Assembly: GCA_002383375.1 (NCBI GenBank)
Contig: DFYR01000040.1
Location: forward strand, 11,251 to 75,250
Origin: Spirochaetaceae bacterium UBA4077
Lineage (GTDB): Bacteria; Spirochaetota; Spirochaetia; Treponematales; Rectinemataceae
DNA: 64,000 bases
Direction of reading: 5' to 3'
The notes beneath the pieces were generated by a model. The model ran no database searches. It was given only the letters and a program-made list of their open reading frames with translations, and was not told the origin of the DNA. Below, piece by piece: positions 16,230 to 25,364 of the stretch (positions within the stretch are counted from its first letter, which is position 1; every line of letters starts with the position of its first letter). Made by a program: the position numbers and the translations under genes.

Positions 16230-19193
16230 TCATTCCTTGCCGTTAGTCAGCATCAGCAGTCGATCCATCTGGAATTTTTCAGAAAGCTCGTTAAGGGTTT
16301 CGCCTAGATTTTTGTCAAGACCTGAAATTTCCTTGGCGATCTGGGCGACCTCTTCCAGGTCTCCTGAGATTATGGAATCGCGTAATTTTTTAGCCATAGA
16401 ATCGGGAATTAACGTTAGACGATATAGTAGCTCTTCATTTTGGAGCAGGGCTGTGTTTTGGCCTTCCTGATCATCGATGCAGCTATATTCTATGCAGGCC
16501 AGGCGCTTTATTTCTGCGAGCAGGAGAGTCTCATCCACCGGCTTGGCTAATAAGCCATCGGCGCCTAGCGCGTTTATGTCGATTTTTTGATTTTCCTGCA
16601 GACTTCCGGTCATTACGATGACTCCGAGCTTGCGGCCACCAGGCAGGTCGCGTAGAGCCTGAATCAGCTCTCGGCTGCTGATGCCGGGCATGACCAGGTC
16701 GAGTATCGCTATATCGAAAGGCCGTGCGCGGAAGGCCTCGATGGCGGATTCGCCGTTTTCGGCCTGCTCGACGGCAAAGCCGATGGGCGAGAGCATCTTG
16801 TCCACGATATCCCTGTTTATCGCCTTGTCGTCAACCACGAGAATACTGGGCGCTTTAGGGCTGGCAATAGAGAGCACCTTCGAAGCTAGGGCTTGGTCAT
16901 GCAAAATCCCTTCCTCACAGTCGGGAGCCCTGATGGTAAAGCTGAAGGTGCTGCCCTTTCCGGGCTTGCTCTTAACTCTGATCTTCCCTTCTAAAAGCTC
17001 GCAGTAGGTTTTGCATATCGCTAAGCCCAACCCCGTTCCTCCCTGGCTGCGTCCCTCTTTAGTCTGCTCGAAAGGTTGAAAAAGTCTGGGAAGGGCGGTG
17101 GCTGGAATCCCCTTGCCCGTATCGCGCACGGAAAATTCCAGTTCATCCACGGCCTGAGCCGATCTGGCGGCGTAAATTTCGATAGATCCCGAGTCGGTAA
17201 ACTTTATGGCGTTGCCCACCAAATTGATGAGAATTTGCTTCAGCTTGGAGCGATCGGTCTTTACGCAGGCGGGAAGATCTTCATGCGCCGTAATGGAAAA
17301 AGCCAATCCCTTTCGTGACGCCTGGCCTGAAAACAGGCTCCGAATCTCATCCAAGATTACCAAGGGCTGGCAGGGTGCTATGTCCAGCTGAATCTTGCCA
17401 GCCTCAATTCTCGACATCTCCAAGACCTCGTTGATGAGGCCGAGTAAATGCTCTCCGCTGGTATTGATCGTTTCTATCTGGCGCAGCGATTCTTGGGAGA
17501 GCGTCCTGTCCCGCATGAGAATCTGTGAATAGCCTAAAATAGCGTTCAAGGGGGTTCGGATTTCGTGGGATATGCCTGCAAAAAAGCTGCTTTTTGTCCG
17601 GTTGGCCTCTTCGGCTTCCTGCCTGGCTGCACGAAGTTTGTCCTCGGTTGCCATGTGCTCGGAAATTTCTTTCTTCAATTCCTGGTTAATGTATTTGATA
17701 TCCTTTGTCCTCTCGGCTATGCCCTCTTCCAGGTTGAGCACAGCTTTGGTGAGGCTGTCATAGAATTTATTTATTCCTCCCAGGACTGCGAAGAAAAGCA
17801 TGAAAAAGGACAAGACCGAGAAAGGCCAGGAGCGGGGTGAAAGAAAGAATGAAGGATTCGTGCTGAATGGTTGGAGGACACCAATATAGCTCAGTACGAG
17901 AGTAAGGAGAGTGACTAAGAGCCCTAATGTCAGAGTAGCGATTCCGAGACGCCGGCCTTGAAGTATGGAGGCGAGAATGGCCGCCAGGAAGAAATAGGAA
18001 AATCCGATGCCGCTGTTACCCCTGGCCAGTGTGATAACAGTGCCGGAGATGAGGAGAAATCCCATAAGCCCCGTGGTTTTCAGTGCAAGGTTTACTCTTT
18101 TTTTAAAGAATACATGGAAGATAGGAACTATTTGGGCGGGGACGAAAAACCAGATAAAGGGATCTCCTCCCACAGTGAAGGCGTAATGAAGGGCTAGAAA
18201 ACCCAGGGGCAGCGCGAAAATCGAATACGCCGCTAGGCTACTGTCTACAATCGACTCGCGGATATCGCCCATGCTCTGGAGATTGCTGTAAAACTGCTCT
18301 ATCTGGATCTTGTCCCGGCGCCCGATCTTCATCACATAAATAACTACAAGAATTAAAAAGAGAAGACCGATTCCAACAAGGCTTAGCCTGCCAATTAAAG
18401 CCTGGGTTTCGGCTTCCTTGGAAATCTGGGGCTTGAGGAAGGTATCGAAGGCTTGGTGATAGGCGCTGTTCGGCGTGCTGATCAATGCGCTCAACCGCGT
18501 GTCTATTAGGGTGATCAATGCCTGGTTGTAGGCAGCTCCCTTCGGAAAGGCATAACGAATTTGGCTGGGACTAAAGGAAATGGATGTTCTGTGGGGGTTG
18601 CCCCCGACCTCGTTCATGAGACCGAAGAGTCGGTTTACCACCGCTGCGTCGGCCATGCCATTTCGTATAGCCGCAAAACATTCTTCCTGGGACTCCAGTT
18701 CGAGTATGTCGATTGTAATACCGAATTCCTGGGCGAGTTTTTTAACCCCCTGCTCCCCAGAGGCATAAATACTGTCTTTCATAACCGCCACCCGAGTCCC
18801 GTCGAGATCGGTGATACTGTTGATTGATGAGAGCTGGGATGTGTAGACCACCCCCCAGTTGGTTATGACAGATACGGAAGTGAAATCGAAATTGTGGGAC
18901 CTTTCCTCCGAATAGGCCATGTCCAGGAGCATATCGATTTCGCCCCGTTCGAGCTTCGCTACGATATCATCCCATGTATCGACCACGTATTCTTTGCGAA
19001 TGCCTGTACCTTCCAGAATGGCGTCCAACAGGGAGATATGGAATCCGGACACAGTTCCGTCCGGCGAAATAGTCAGCTTAGGAGGATTGTTGTATACACC
19101 AATTTTGAGGGAGTCGGGGAGCTTGAGCCCTTCGGTGCCATATACCGCCCCGCACATAGCCAGGAACAGGGCAATTATCCAAAACTTTTTCAA
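16230..19193 (-). CDS. Hybrid sensor histidine kinase with periplasmic solute-binding sensor
   Basis: A 987-residue membrane kinase. Residues 1-20 are a signal peptide; about 25-265 are a family-3 solute-binding domain (LKIGVYNNPP, DMLLDMAYSEER), so the input is probably a small amphipathic solute. A membrane helix near 275-295 is followed by about six more hydrophobic segments up to 475 and a coiled coil. The kinase has H543 in SHEIRTPLN, N-box LVGNAIKFT, DTGKGI and GGTGLGLAI. A receiver follows with D832 in AILDLVMPG. The last 65 residues resemble the C-terminal Hpt-like tail of BvgS-type kinases but lack an obvious phosphorylatable His. Confidence 0.92.
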   Translation of the reverse strand: MKKFWIIALFLAMCGAVYGTEGLKLPDSLKIGVYNNPPKLTISPDGTVSGFHISLLDAILEGTGIRKEYVVDTWDDIVAKLERGEIDMLLDMAYSEERSHNFDFTSVSVITNWGVVYTSQLSSINSITDLDGTRVAVMKDSIYASGEQGVKKLAQEFGITIDILELESQEECFAAIRNGMADAAVVNRLFGLMNEVGGNPHRTSISFSPSQIRYAFPKGAAYNQALITLIDTRLSALISTPNSAYHQAFDTFLKPQISKEAETQALIGRLSLVGIGLLFLILVVIYVMKIGRRDKIQIEQFYSNLQSMGDIRESIVDSSLAAYSIFALPLGFLALHYAFTVGGDPFIWFFVPAQIVPIFHVFFKKRVNLALKTTGLMGFLLISGTVITLARGNSGIGFSYFFLAAILASILQGRRLGIATLTLGLLVTLLTLVLSYIGVLQPFSTNPSFFLSPRSWPFSVLSFFMLFFAVLGGINKFYDSLTKAVLNLEEGIAERTKDIKYINQELKKEISEHMATEDKLRAARQEAEEANRTKSSFFAGISHEIRTPLNAILGYSQILMRDRTLSQESLRQIETINTSGEHLLGLINEVLEMSRIEAGKIQLDIAPCQPLVILDEIRSLFSGQASRKGLAFSITAHEDLPACVKTDRSKLKQILINLVGNAIKFTDSGSIEIYAARSAQAVDELEFSVRDTGKGIPATALPRLFQPFEQTKEGRSQGGTGLGLAICKTYCELLEGKIRVKSKPGKGSTFSFTIRAPDCEEGILHDQALASKVLSIASPKAPSILVVDDKAINRDIVDKMLSPIGFAVEQAENGESAIEAFRARPFDIAILDLVMPGISSRELIQALRDLPGGRKLGVIVMTGSLQENQKIDINALGADGLLAKPVDETLLLAEIKRLACIEYSCIDDQEGQNTALLQNEELLYRLTLIPDSMAKKLRDSIISGDLEEVAQIAKEISGLDKNLGETLNELSEKFQMDRLLMLTNGKE

Positions 19194-19327
19194 ATTATCC
19201 TCAATAACTTTTAATATCCTTCGCTAGTATAATGGAATCGAAAAAAAATGCAAAGAGGTATGCTGCGGTGGTTTTTCTCCATTCCGGCTGGCTGCGTCGC
19301 CTTTGCCCTTAGTAGGAAAAATAGTAT

Positions 19328-19356
19328 TTGACAAAACACGGAACCTGATCGATACT
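19328..19356 (+). promoter_or_regulatory. Sigma-70-type promoter of the GntR regulator gene
   Basis: TTGACA at 19328-19333 and GATACT at 19351-19356 are separated by exactly 17 nt. The -35 is a perfect consensus and the -10 matches at 4 of 6. Transcription would start near 19363, at the left edge of the tandem operator that follows. The position explains the regulator gene at 19404 and possibly the whole sugar cluster behind it. Confidence 0.7.
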
Positions 19357-19363
19357 GAGTTTC

Positions 19364-19392
19364 ACTGGTTAACCAGTTTGGTTAACCAGTTT
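19364..19392 (+). promoter_or_regulatory. Tandem palindromic operator, probable FadR/GntR autoregulation site
   Basis: ACTGGTTAACCAGT at 19364-19377 is a perfect 14-nt palindrome. Its core repeats 13 nt later: GGTTAACCAGTTT occurs twice head to tail, at 19367-19379 and 19380-19392. The array begins at the predicted transcription start and ends just before the ribosome site (GGAAAGG) of the GntR gene, where a bound dimer would block transcription. GntR-family proteins bind such short palindromes; that this particular protein binds it is inferred from position. Confidence 0.7.
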
Positions 19393-19403
19393 GAAAGGAA
19401 AGG

Positions 19404-20228
19404 ATGGCCAGCCTGGTGGAAAAGACAGGGAGCGTAAAAAACGAAGCGGAACTTCGGGTATTCAAGTACCTGAGGGATGAAATGGCCTTCGGAAGGCTCA
19501 AGGCCGGGGTCAAGCTTCCTTCGGAACGCTCTCTGGTTGAGGTGCTTGGAATAAGTCGGGGTTATGTGCGCAAAGCGCTAGCTAAGCTGGAGCACTATGG
19601 GCTTATAAAAACCTTGCCCAAGAGCGGCACGATCGTTGCCGACCTGGGGCCCAAGGCGATAACCGGCCTTATCGCCGCTATCGGCAACCTGGATGAGGCC
19701 TTCGATCCGAGCAGCCTATTCGAAATACGGGATGTGCTGGAGGTTTTTGCGGCGGGACAGGCAGCCCGTAAGTGCAATAAAGAGGGAGTGGCGGAAATAT
19801 TGAAATGGCACGGCGAGTTCAAGACTAAAGCCGACAAAGGCCAACGGGCTTTGGATGAAGACCATCTTTTCCACCTTGCCATAGCCAAGGCCAGCGGAAA
19901 TCCGGTCTGCATTTCTCTGGTCAGTTATATAACACCCCAGATAATTTCGCTTAACGCAGACTTCGCCGAGAGCGATCCGGAGCGTTTCTCCCATACCTTC
20001 GCCGAGCATGATGCGATCGTGAAAGGGATCCTGGGATCTGATCCCGGAGCCGCGGAAAAGGCCATGCGCTTTCACATGCAACAGGCATGGAAGAGAAGAC
20101 TCCCCGGTCTGCCGCAGGGGACAACGGCCGCGCCTTTACAGGATGTAGGGGCTGGCCTTTCCTCGGTGCGCATCGCCCGGGCAGCCCTTGATCAAGGCAG
20201 CTTTGTCCAGACACATGGACTTGCGTAG
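19404..20228 (+). CDS. GntR-family transcriptional regulator, FadR subfamily
   Basis: A 274-residue DNA-binding regulator. Residues of about 12-80 are a GntR winged helix (KLPSERSLVEVLGISRGYVRKAL), followed by an FCD ligand domain with conserved acidic and His residues (DEDHLFHLAIAKASGN and FAEHDAIV). About 40 residues after the FCD domain have no obvious match. It sits first in a cluster for sugar uptake and breakdown and most likely senses a metabolite of that pathway. A promoter and tandem palindromes lie directly upstream, so autoregulation is likely. Confidence 0.92.
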   Translation: MASLVEKTGSVKNEAELRVFKYLRDEMAFGRLKAGVKLPSERSLVEVLGISRGYVRKALAKLEHYGLIKTLPKSGTIVADLGPKAITGLIAAIGNLDEAFDPSSLFEIRDVLEVFAAGQAARKCNKEGVAEILKWHGEFKTKADKGQRALDEDHLFHLAIAKASGNPVCISLVSYITPQIISLNADFAESDPERFSHTFAEHDAIVKGILGSDPGAAEKAMRFHMQQAWKRRLPGLPQGTTAAPLQDVGAGLSSVRIARAALDQGSFVQTHGLA

Positions 20229-20241
20229 GGTTTTTTTTTTT
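20206..20241 (+). terminator. Weak hairpin followed by a T10 run (possible attenuator)
   Basis: GTCCA at 20206-20210 can pair with TGGAC at 20217-20221, and ten T residues follow at 20232-20241, between the regulator and the binding-protein gene. The stem is only 5 bp and the run starts about 10 nt after it, so this is a poor terminator by the usual rules. It may cut read-through or simply be a T run. Confidence 0.25.
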
Positions 20242-20267
20242 AGGTTCCATTTTCCAAGGAGGTTCGA

Positions 20268-21497
20268 ATGATGAAAAGAATCATGATGGCGGCGCTGGCG
20301 ATGGCCATGGTCTTCGCCTTCACGGTCTCCGCCGCGGACAAGGTCACCGTCACCCACTGGTACTGGGCCGACAATCCCAAGTACTCAGCCACGATGCAGC
20401 AGATGGCCGCGGATTTCAACGCGACCAACGGCAAGGGCATCACCGTGGTGGCCCAGGAGTATCCCTGGGACGGCGGCGCCTATTCCCAGACCCTCTTCAC
20501 GGCGGTGATGGGCGGCGGCGGGCCGGACACTTCGTCCTTCAAGCTCACCTCGACCCCGCTGTTCACCGCGAACAACCTGCTGGTCAACCTGGACGGCTAC
20601 CTTAACTCATGGAAGGACAAAAGCCTCATCGAGGCAAGCCTCTACGACACGATGCGCCAGGCCTCGGGCACCAAGAGCGTGTACGTGATGCCCTGGAACA
20701 CCCAGGTGCTCTACGTCTACTACAGGCCTTCCCTTATGAAGAAAGCCGGGATCGACGTGCCCAAGACCTATGCCGAGTTCCTCGAGGCGGCCAAGAAGCT
20801 CACCATGGACACCAACGGCGATGGCAAGGTCGATGTCTACGGCTTCGGCATGCGAGGCGCCAAGGGCGGGCAAGAACCCTGGGGCTCCTTCATCTGGGCC
20901 AGGGGCGGCAACTTCGAAAAGATGGATAGCCCCCAGGCCATTCAGGGCATGCAGGACTATGTCGATCTTTTCAAGAACGGCTATGCTCCCCCCACCGCCC
21001 CGATGGATGGCTTCAACGAGATCATCGCCAACTTCAAGTCGGGCAAGACCGCGATGACTGTCCACCACATCGGCTCGGCGGTCGGCATGATGGAGACCTT
21101 CGGCGACGACGTGGGCGCCTTCCCCTTCCCCGGTGGAGTAGGCAAGTGGACCTCCATGGGCGACACCGAGAACGTCATGCTCAAATCGGCCAAAAACAAG
21201 GACGCGGCCTTCGAGTGGCTGGCCTACCTGGCCACCGGCAAGGGGCAGGAAACATGGTGCACCGTCACCGGCAACGTCCCCGTCTCCAAGACGGTCAAGG
21301 AACTCCCCTTCTTCCAGAACAACAGGTTCATGAAGGTTTCCATCGAGGGAGCCCCCTGGGCCGGCATACTGCCTATTCTGGACACCACCACCGATTGGAT
21401 CAACAACATCTGGCCCAACACGGTTTCCTCCGCCCTCCTGGGCAAGATCTCCGCCGCCGAGGCGATGAAAAAGCTGCAGGCGGGACTCTGGGACTAA
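20268..21497 (+). CDS. Sugar ABC transporter substrate-binding protein (family 1)
   Basis: A 409-residue periplasmic binding protein of the carbohydrate family. The signal peptide MMKRIMMAALAMAMVFAF ends near AADK. Family features are the WYWADNP start of the mature protein, LLVNLDGYL, the hinge region YVMPWNTQVLYVYYR and FLEAAKKLTMDTNGDGKVDVYG. An AAGGAGG ribosome site precedes the tandem ATGs. It captures a sugar or oligosaccharide for the two permeases that follow. A strong hairpin after the stop probably allows it to be made in excess of the permeases. Confidence 0.93.
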   Translation: MMKRIMMAALAMAMVFAFTVSAADKVTVTHWYWADNPKYSATMQQMAADFNATNGKGITVVAQEYPWDGGAYSQTLFTAVMGGGGPDTSSFKLTSTPLFTANNLLVNLDGYLNSWKDKSLIEASLYDTMRQASGTKSVYVMPWNTQVLYVYYRPSLMKKAGIDVPKTYAEFLEAAKKLTMDTNGDGKVDVYGFGMRGAKGGQEPWGSFIWARGGNFEKMDSPQAIQGMQDYVDLFKNGYAPPTAPMDGFNEIIANFKSGKTAMTVHHIGSAVGMMETFGDDVGAFPFPGGVGKWTSMGDTENVMLKSAKNKDAAFEWLAYLATGKGQETWCTVTGNVPVSKTVKELPFFQNNRFMKVSIEGAPWAGILPILDTTTDWINNIWPNTVSSALLGKISAAEAMKKLQAGLWD

Positions 21498-21531
21498 TCT
21501 AGCCCCTAGGATCACGAGAACAGGAAAAACG

Positions 21532-21558
21532 CCGGCCCCGGGCATAGCGCGGGGCCGG
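21532..21558 (+). other. GC-rich hairpin after the sugar-binding-protein gene
   Basis: CCGGCCCCG at 21532-21540 pairs perfectly with CGGGGCCGG at 21550-21558 across a 9-nt loop. No T run of note follows (TCTTTCCTC), so it looks more like a 3' mRNA-stabilising or partial-termination element between a highly needed binding protein and its permeases than a full terminator. Confidence 0.6.
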
Positions 21559-21597
21559 TCTTTCCTCAAAGACCCGACCATCTTGCGGAGGATGTAG

Positions 21598-22482
21598 TTG
21601 ATCAAGCGAAACAGCTCCATATGGCCTTATCTTCTGGTCGCTCCCGCTCTCATCGTGGTGCTCACCGTGGTATTCGTCCCGGTGATCAACGCCATCCTCA
21701 TGAGCTTCCAGAGCTACGACCTGAGGCGGCCCAGCAGGATAGGCTTCAACAATTTTAAGAACTATGTGGAAGTCCTCAAAGATCCCCTGTTCTGGGGCGC
21801 CCTCTGGAAAACCATAGTCTGGGTGGTAGCCGGCGTGGGGCTGCAGTTCGTCTTCGGCTTCATGCTCGCCCTGCTTCTGAACAAAAAATTTCCCGGCAGG
21901 GGGATTGTCCGCTCCATTAGCCTCATCCCCTGGGTGACCCCGGGCGTCCTCATAGGCCTCATGTGGCGCTGGATTTTCGACGGCAACTACGGCGTTCTCA
22001 ACGATCTTCTGCTCAAGCTGGGGCTCATACAAGAATCCGTGCCCTTCCTAGCCCAGCCCTCCACCGCATTCCCTGCTGTAATCCTGACCATTGTGTGGCA
22101 GGGAATTCCCTTTTTCGCCATCATGCTCCTGGCGGGACTCCAGGCCATACCCGACGAGCTCTACAATGCCGCCGATGTGGACGGTGCCAACAGCGTGCAG
22201 AAGTTTTTTCTTATAACTGTCCCATCGCTAAAAAGCGTCATCTACGTGACCACCCTGCTCAGGGTGATCTGGGTCGCTAACTCGGTGGACGTCATTTTCA
22301 ACCTCACCGAGGGCGGACCGGCTTACGCCACCCAGACCCTAAGCGTCTATATTTTCAACAAGGGCAACTCGCTCAACCTGGGCTACGCCGCCACCCTCTC
22401 CATAATGCTCACCCTGGTGCTCGCCACCGTGGCGGTACGCTACCTCAAAACAATGTTCCAGAACCAGGAGGGCAAGGCATGA
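21598..22482 (+). CDS. Sugar ABC transporter permease (MalF/UgpA family)
   Basis: A 294-residue inner-membrane permease with six hydrophobic segments. It carries the EAA-type docking loop around ELYNAADVDGANSVQKF and the usual GGPAYATQTLSVYIF near the end. TTG 21598 is the likely start, after CGGAGGATG; no ATG fits the family N-terminus. The stop overlaps the next permease as ATGA. No ATPase gene is present in the cluster, so the pair must use a shared MsmK/UgpC-like ATPase encoded elsewhere. Confidence 0.92.
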   Translation: MIKRNSSIWPYLLVAPALIVVLTVVFVPVINAILMSFQSYDLRRPSRIGFNNFKNYVEVLKDPLFWGALWKTIVWVVAGVGLQFVFGFMLALLLNKKFPGRGIVRSISLIPWVTPGVLIGLMWRWIFDGNYGVLNDLLLKLGLIQESVPFLAQPSTAFPAVILTIVWQGIPFFAIMLLAGLQAIPDELYNAADVDGANSVQKFFLITVPSLKSVIYVTTLLRVIWVANSVDVIFNLTEGGPAYATQTLSVYIFNKGNSLNLGYAATLSIMLTLVLATVAVRYLKTMFQNQEGKA

Positions 22483-23315
22483 AAAAGCGCGGACCGGAAC
22501 GCCTGAAGAGCGCCCTTTCATACCTGCTCCTGGCGGCGCTCATCATCTTTCTTCTCTTTCCCTTTTATTGGACCTTTGTCACTTCCATTAAAACTAGCGC
22601 CGAACTCTACAGCCAGAATGTGACCTACTGGCCCAAGGCGCCCACCTTCGAGTCCTACCGAAGGCTATTCAGCGAATATAACTTTTTAAAGCCTATGGGC
22701 AACAGCCTTTTGGTGGCGGTACTTACCACCCTCATTTCGGTGACCGTGTCCGTCCTGGCTGCCTACAGCTTCTCCCGCTACCGCTTCAAGGGACGCAAAT
22801 TTCTTATGTCCATGTTCCTCACGAACAACATGTTCCCCACCGTCCTCCTCCTCATCCCTCTCTACGCGATCATGAGGAAGATCGGCATTCTCTATACCCC
22901 CGCGTCCCTGGTCCTCTCCTACACCACTTTCACCATTCCATTTTCCATCTGGCTCCTGAGCGGATTCCTGGACGACCTTCCCCTCTCCCTGGAGGAGGCG
23001 GCCATGGTGGACGGAGCCAACAGGGCCCAGGCCTTCCTGAAGATCATCCTGCCCATACTGATGCCCGGCATCGTGGCCACTGGGGCCTATATATTCATGA
23101 ATTCCTGGAACGAGTATACCTTTGCGGTCATGTTCACCAACGAAGCCAACAGGACTATTCCTGTCGCCCTTAAGAACCTCATCGGCCAGCTCGGCGTCGA
23201 ATGGGGCATGCTCACGGCGGGGGGAATAATCACTATAATTCCCGTATGCATCATGTTCTTCTTTGCCCAAAAGCGTCTGATATCGGGCCTTACCGCAGGA
23301 GCGGTAAAAGGCTAG
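22479..23315 (+). CDS. Sugar ABC transporter permease (MalG/UgpE family)
   Basis: A 278-residue inner-membrane permease. It shows the MalG pattern: FPFYWTFVTSIKTSAELY after the first helix, the loop SLEEAAMVDGANRAQAF that docks to the ATPase, and the periplasmic NSWNEYTFAVMF. It pairs with the MalF-type permease, whose stop it overlaps by 4 nt. Together with the binding protein at 20268 it forms the importer of the transketolase cluster. Confidence 0.93.
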   Translation: MKKRGPERLKSALSYLLLAALIIFLLFPFYWTFVTSIKTSAELYSQNVTYWPKAPTFESYRRLFSEYNFLKPMGNSLLVAVLTTLISVTVSVLAAYSFSRYRFKGRKFLMSMFLTNNMFPTVLLLIPLYAIMRKIGILYTPASLVLSYTTFTIPFSIWLLSGFLDDLPLSLEEAAMVDGANRAQAFLKIILPILMPGIVATGAYIFMNSWNEYTFAVMFTNEANRTIPVALKNLIGQLGVEWGMLTAGGIITIIPVCIMFFFAQKRLISGLTAGAVKG

Positions 23316-23429
23316 AGGCCGGGGAACCGCGAATCATCGCCTGGAACGATTACGGCCGATAGGCTGGATCCCGAGCAGGCGCCGGTATGCGGAGAATCGG
23401 CTTTCGTGTTCCATAAAGGAGTTTCGAGA

Positions 23430-24248
23430 ATGAGCGACACGACTCTGGACGGCCTCGCCGTACAGTTGCGTAGAGACATCCTGGAGATGCTCTACCGCTG
23501 CCAGTCGGGACATCCGGGAGGTTCCCTCTCGGTGCTGGAGATCCTCATGGCCCTTTACTACAAGACCATGAAGACTGATCCCTCCAATCCCCAATGGGAA
23601 GACAGGGACAGGCTGGTCCTTTCCAAGGGCCACGGCTGCCCGGCTCTCTACGCCATCCTGGCGAACAAGGGATTCTATCCCAGGGAAGACCTCTGGAACC
23701 TGCGCCAGCTGGGAAGCCACCTGCAGGGACATCCCGACATGGCCAAGACCCCGGGCGTGGACGCCAACACCGGATCCCTCGGCCAGGGCGCTTCCATCGC
23801 CGTAGGCATGGCGCTGGCGGCCAAGTATAAAAAGGCTTCGTACAGGGTATTCGCCGTGCTGGGCGACGGGGAGCTCCAGGAAGGCCAGATCTGGGAAGCC
23901 GCCATGTCCGCCGCGCACTATAAGCTGGACAATCTGACCTTCATTCTCGACCACAACGGCCTGCAGATAGACGGCTCCAACGACGAGGTCATGGGCCTGG
24001 GCAACGTGATGGACAAATTCGCGGCTTTCGGCTTCGAATGCTTCGACGTGGACGGCCACGATATCGATGCCATCGCCGCGGCCCTGGCAGCGCCCGTTTC
24101 GGGCAAGCCCAGGTTCGTCCGCTGCCGCACGATAAAGGGCAGGGCTGTGTCCTTCATGGAAAATAACGCAGGCTGGCATGGCAAGCCCATGAACGCCCAG
24201 GAATTCGAAAGCGCCATGAAAGAACTAGGGGGTAAGCAGAATGGCTGA
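23430..24248 (+). CDS. Transketolase, N-terminal (thiamine-binding) subunit
   Basis: A 272-residue protein equal to the first half of transketolase. The thiamine diphosphate motif starts GDGELQEGQIWEAA and ends at LDHNGLQ; the sugar- and cofactor-contacting SGHPGGSLS and SKGHGCPALY are present. Such split enzymes act as a heterotetramer with the C-terminal subunit encoded next. ATG 23430 is chosen because AAAGGAG precedes it; an in-frame ATG at 23406 lacks a ribosome site. Within a sugar cluster a dedicated transketolase usually moves a two-carbon ketol unit from the imported sugar or its phosphate. Confidence 0.93.
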   Translation: MSDTTLDGLAVQLRRDILEMLYRCQSGHPGGSLSVLEILMALYYKTMKTDPSNPQWEDRDRLVLSKGHGCPALYAILANKGFYPREDLWNLRQLGSHLQGHPDMAKTPGVDANTGSLGQGASIAVGMALAAKYKKASYRVFAVLGDGELQEGQIWEAAMSAAHYKLDNLTFILDHNGLQIDGSNDEVMGLGNVMDKFAAFGFECFDVDGHDIDAIAAALAAPVSGKPRFVRCRTIKGRAVSFMENNAGWHGKPMNAQEFESAMKELGGKQNG

Positions 24249-25182
24249 ATCCAAATCCCTGCGCGTGGCCTACGGCGAAGCCCTGGCCGAACTGGGCGCC
24301 GTCAATGACAAGGTAGTGGTGCTGGACGCCGACCTGGCCCATGCCACCATGACAAGTCTCTTCCAGGCCAAGCATCCGGAGCGCTTTTTCAACTTCGGCC
24401 TGGCCGAGGCCAACATGATGGGGGCGGCGGCAGGCATGTCCCACTCGGGGCTCATTCCCTTCGTCTCCACCTTCGCCCTCTTCGGAACCGGACGGGCTTA
24501 CGAGCAGATCCGCAATTCCATAGCCTACGTGAACGCCAATGTGAAGTTCGGCCTCTCCCATTCGGGCCTTTCGGTGGGCGAGGACGGGGGCAGCCACCAG
24601 AGCGTGGAGGACATAGCCCTCATGAGGGTGGTGCCCAACATGACCATCTTCGTGCCCTGCGACTCCGCCGAAACCCGGAAGGCGGTCTTCGCCGCCGCCG
24701 AGATCGACGGTCCCGTCTACATCAGGGTCGCCCGGCCCGTGGTGGAGACTTTTACCGGCCCCGATACCCCCTTCTTCCCCGGCAAGGCGAACCTGCTGAG
24801 GGAAGGGCGGGATGTCTGCATCGTGGCAACGGGGCTCATGGTCAAGGAAGCCCTGACGGCGGCCGGGAGCCTGGCGGGGAAGGGCATCAGGGCGGCGGTA
24901 CTCAACGTCCATACGATAAAGCCCTTCGACTCGGAGACCGTACTAGCCGCCGCGAATCGCTGCGACGCCGTGGTGAGCGTGGAGGAGCATTCGGTCATCG
25001 GCGGCCTAGGATCTGCTGTAGCAGAGACCCTTGCCGGCCAGTCGGCCGCCACGTTCCGCCGCCTGGGCATACAGGACCGATTCGGCCAGTCGGGCAAGCC
25101 GGCTGATCTCTTCAAAGCCTACGGCCTCACGCCTGCCCATATCGAGGAAGCTTGCCTGAAGCTGTTGGGTAAGAACATCTAG
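24241..25182 (+). CDS. Transketolase, C-terminal (pyrimidine-binding) subunit
   Basis: A 313-residue protein equal to the second half of transketolase. It has the pyrimidine-domain Glu region FNFGLAEANMMGAAAG, the substrate motif SHSGLSVGEDGGSHQS and the C-terminal regulatory-like domain. It overlaps the N-terminal subunit gene by 8 nt, which supports equimolar synthesis. Split transketolases in catabolic clusters include the apulose-4-phosphate and sulfofructose enzymes; the substrate here is unknown. Confidence 0.93.
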   Translation: MAESKSLRVAYGEALAELGAVNDKVVVLDADLAHATMTSLFQAKHPERFFNFGLAEANMMGAAAGMSHSGLIPFVSTFALFGTGRAYEQIRNSIAYVNANVKFGLSHSGLSVGEDGGSHQSVEDIALMRVVPNMTIFVPCDSAETRKAVFAAAEIDGPVYIRVARPVVETFTGPDTPFFPGKANLLREGRDVCIVATGLMVKEALTAAGSLAGKGIRAAVLNVHTIKPFDSETVLAAANRCDAVVSVEEHSVIGGLGSAVAETLAGQSAATFRRLGIQDRFGQSGKPADLFKAYGLTPAHIEEACLKLLGKNI

Positions 25183-25364
25183 TTAGAGCGGCGCGGGCCG
25201 GCGATTCACGGGATAGATCTTGCGGACCGCCGGCCAGAGCGGTATATCTGCGGCGGTCGGTAAATGCCGAAAATGGCGTGCCAGCCGAACGCGGCGCAAT
25301 TAAGCGACGGCGATCGTCCTGGGCAGGGGAGGCGAAGACAGTCCGCCGTAAAAAGGAAGTAATT

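Noticed and set aside
20607..21620. 337-codon open frame on the minus strand
   Set aside because: It lies opposite the sugar-binding-protein gene, which has a signal peptide and family motifs. The minus frame is only kept open by GC-rich codon use.
23334..24179. 281-codon open frame on the minus strand
   Set aside because: It is antisense to the transketolase N-terminal subunit and shows no family motif or ribosome site.
25225..25258. Inverted repeat GACCGCCG / CGGCGGTC before the cupin gene
   Set aside because: The 18-nt spacing and high GC content make a chance match likely, and no switch or terminator partner is seen.
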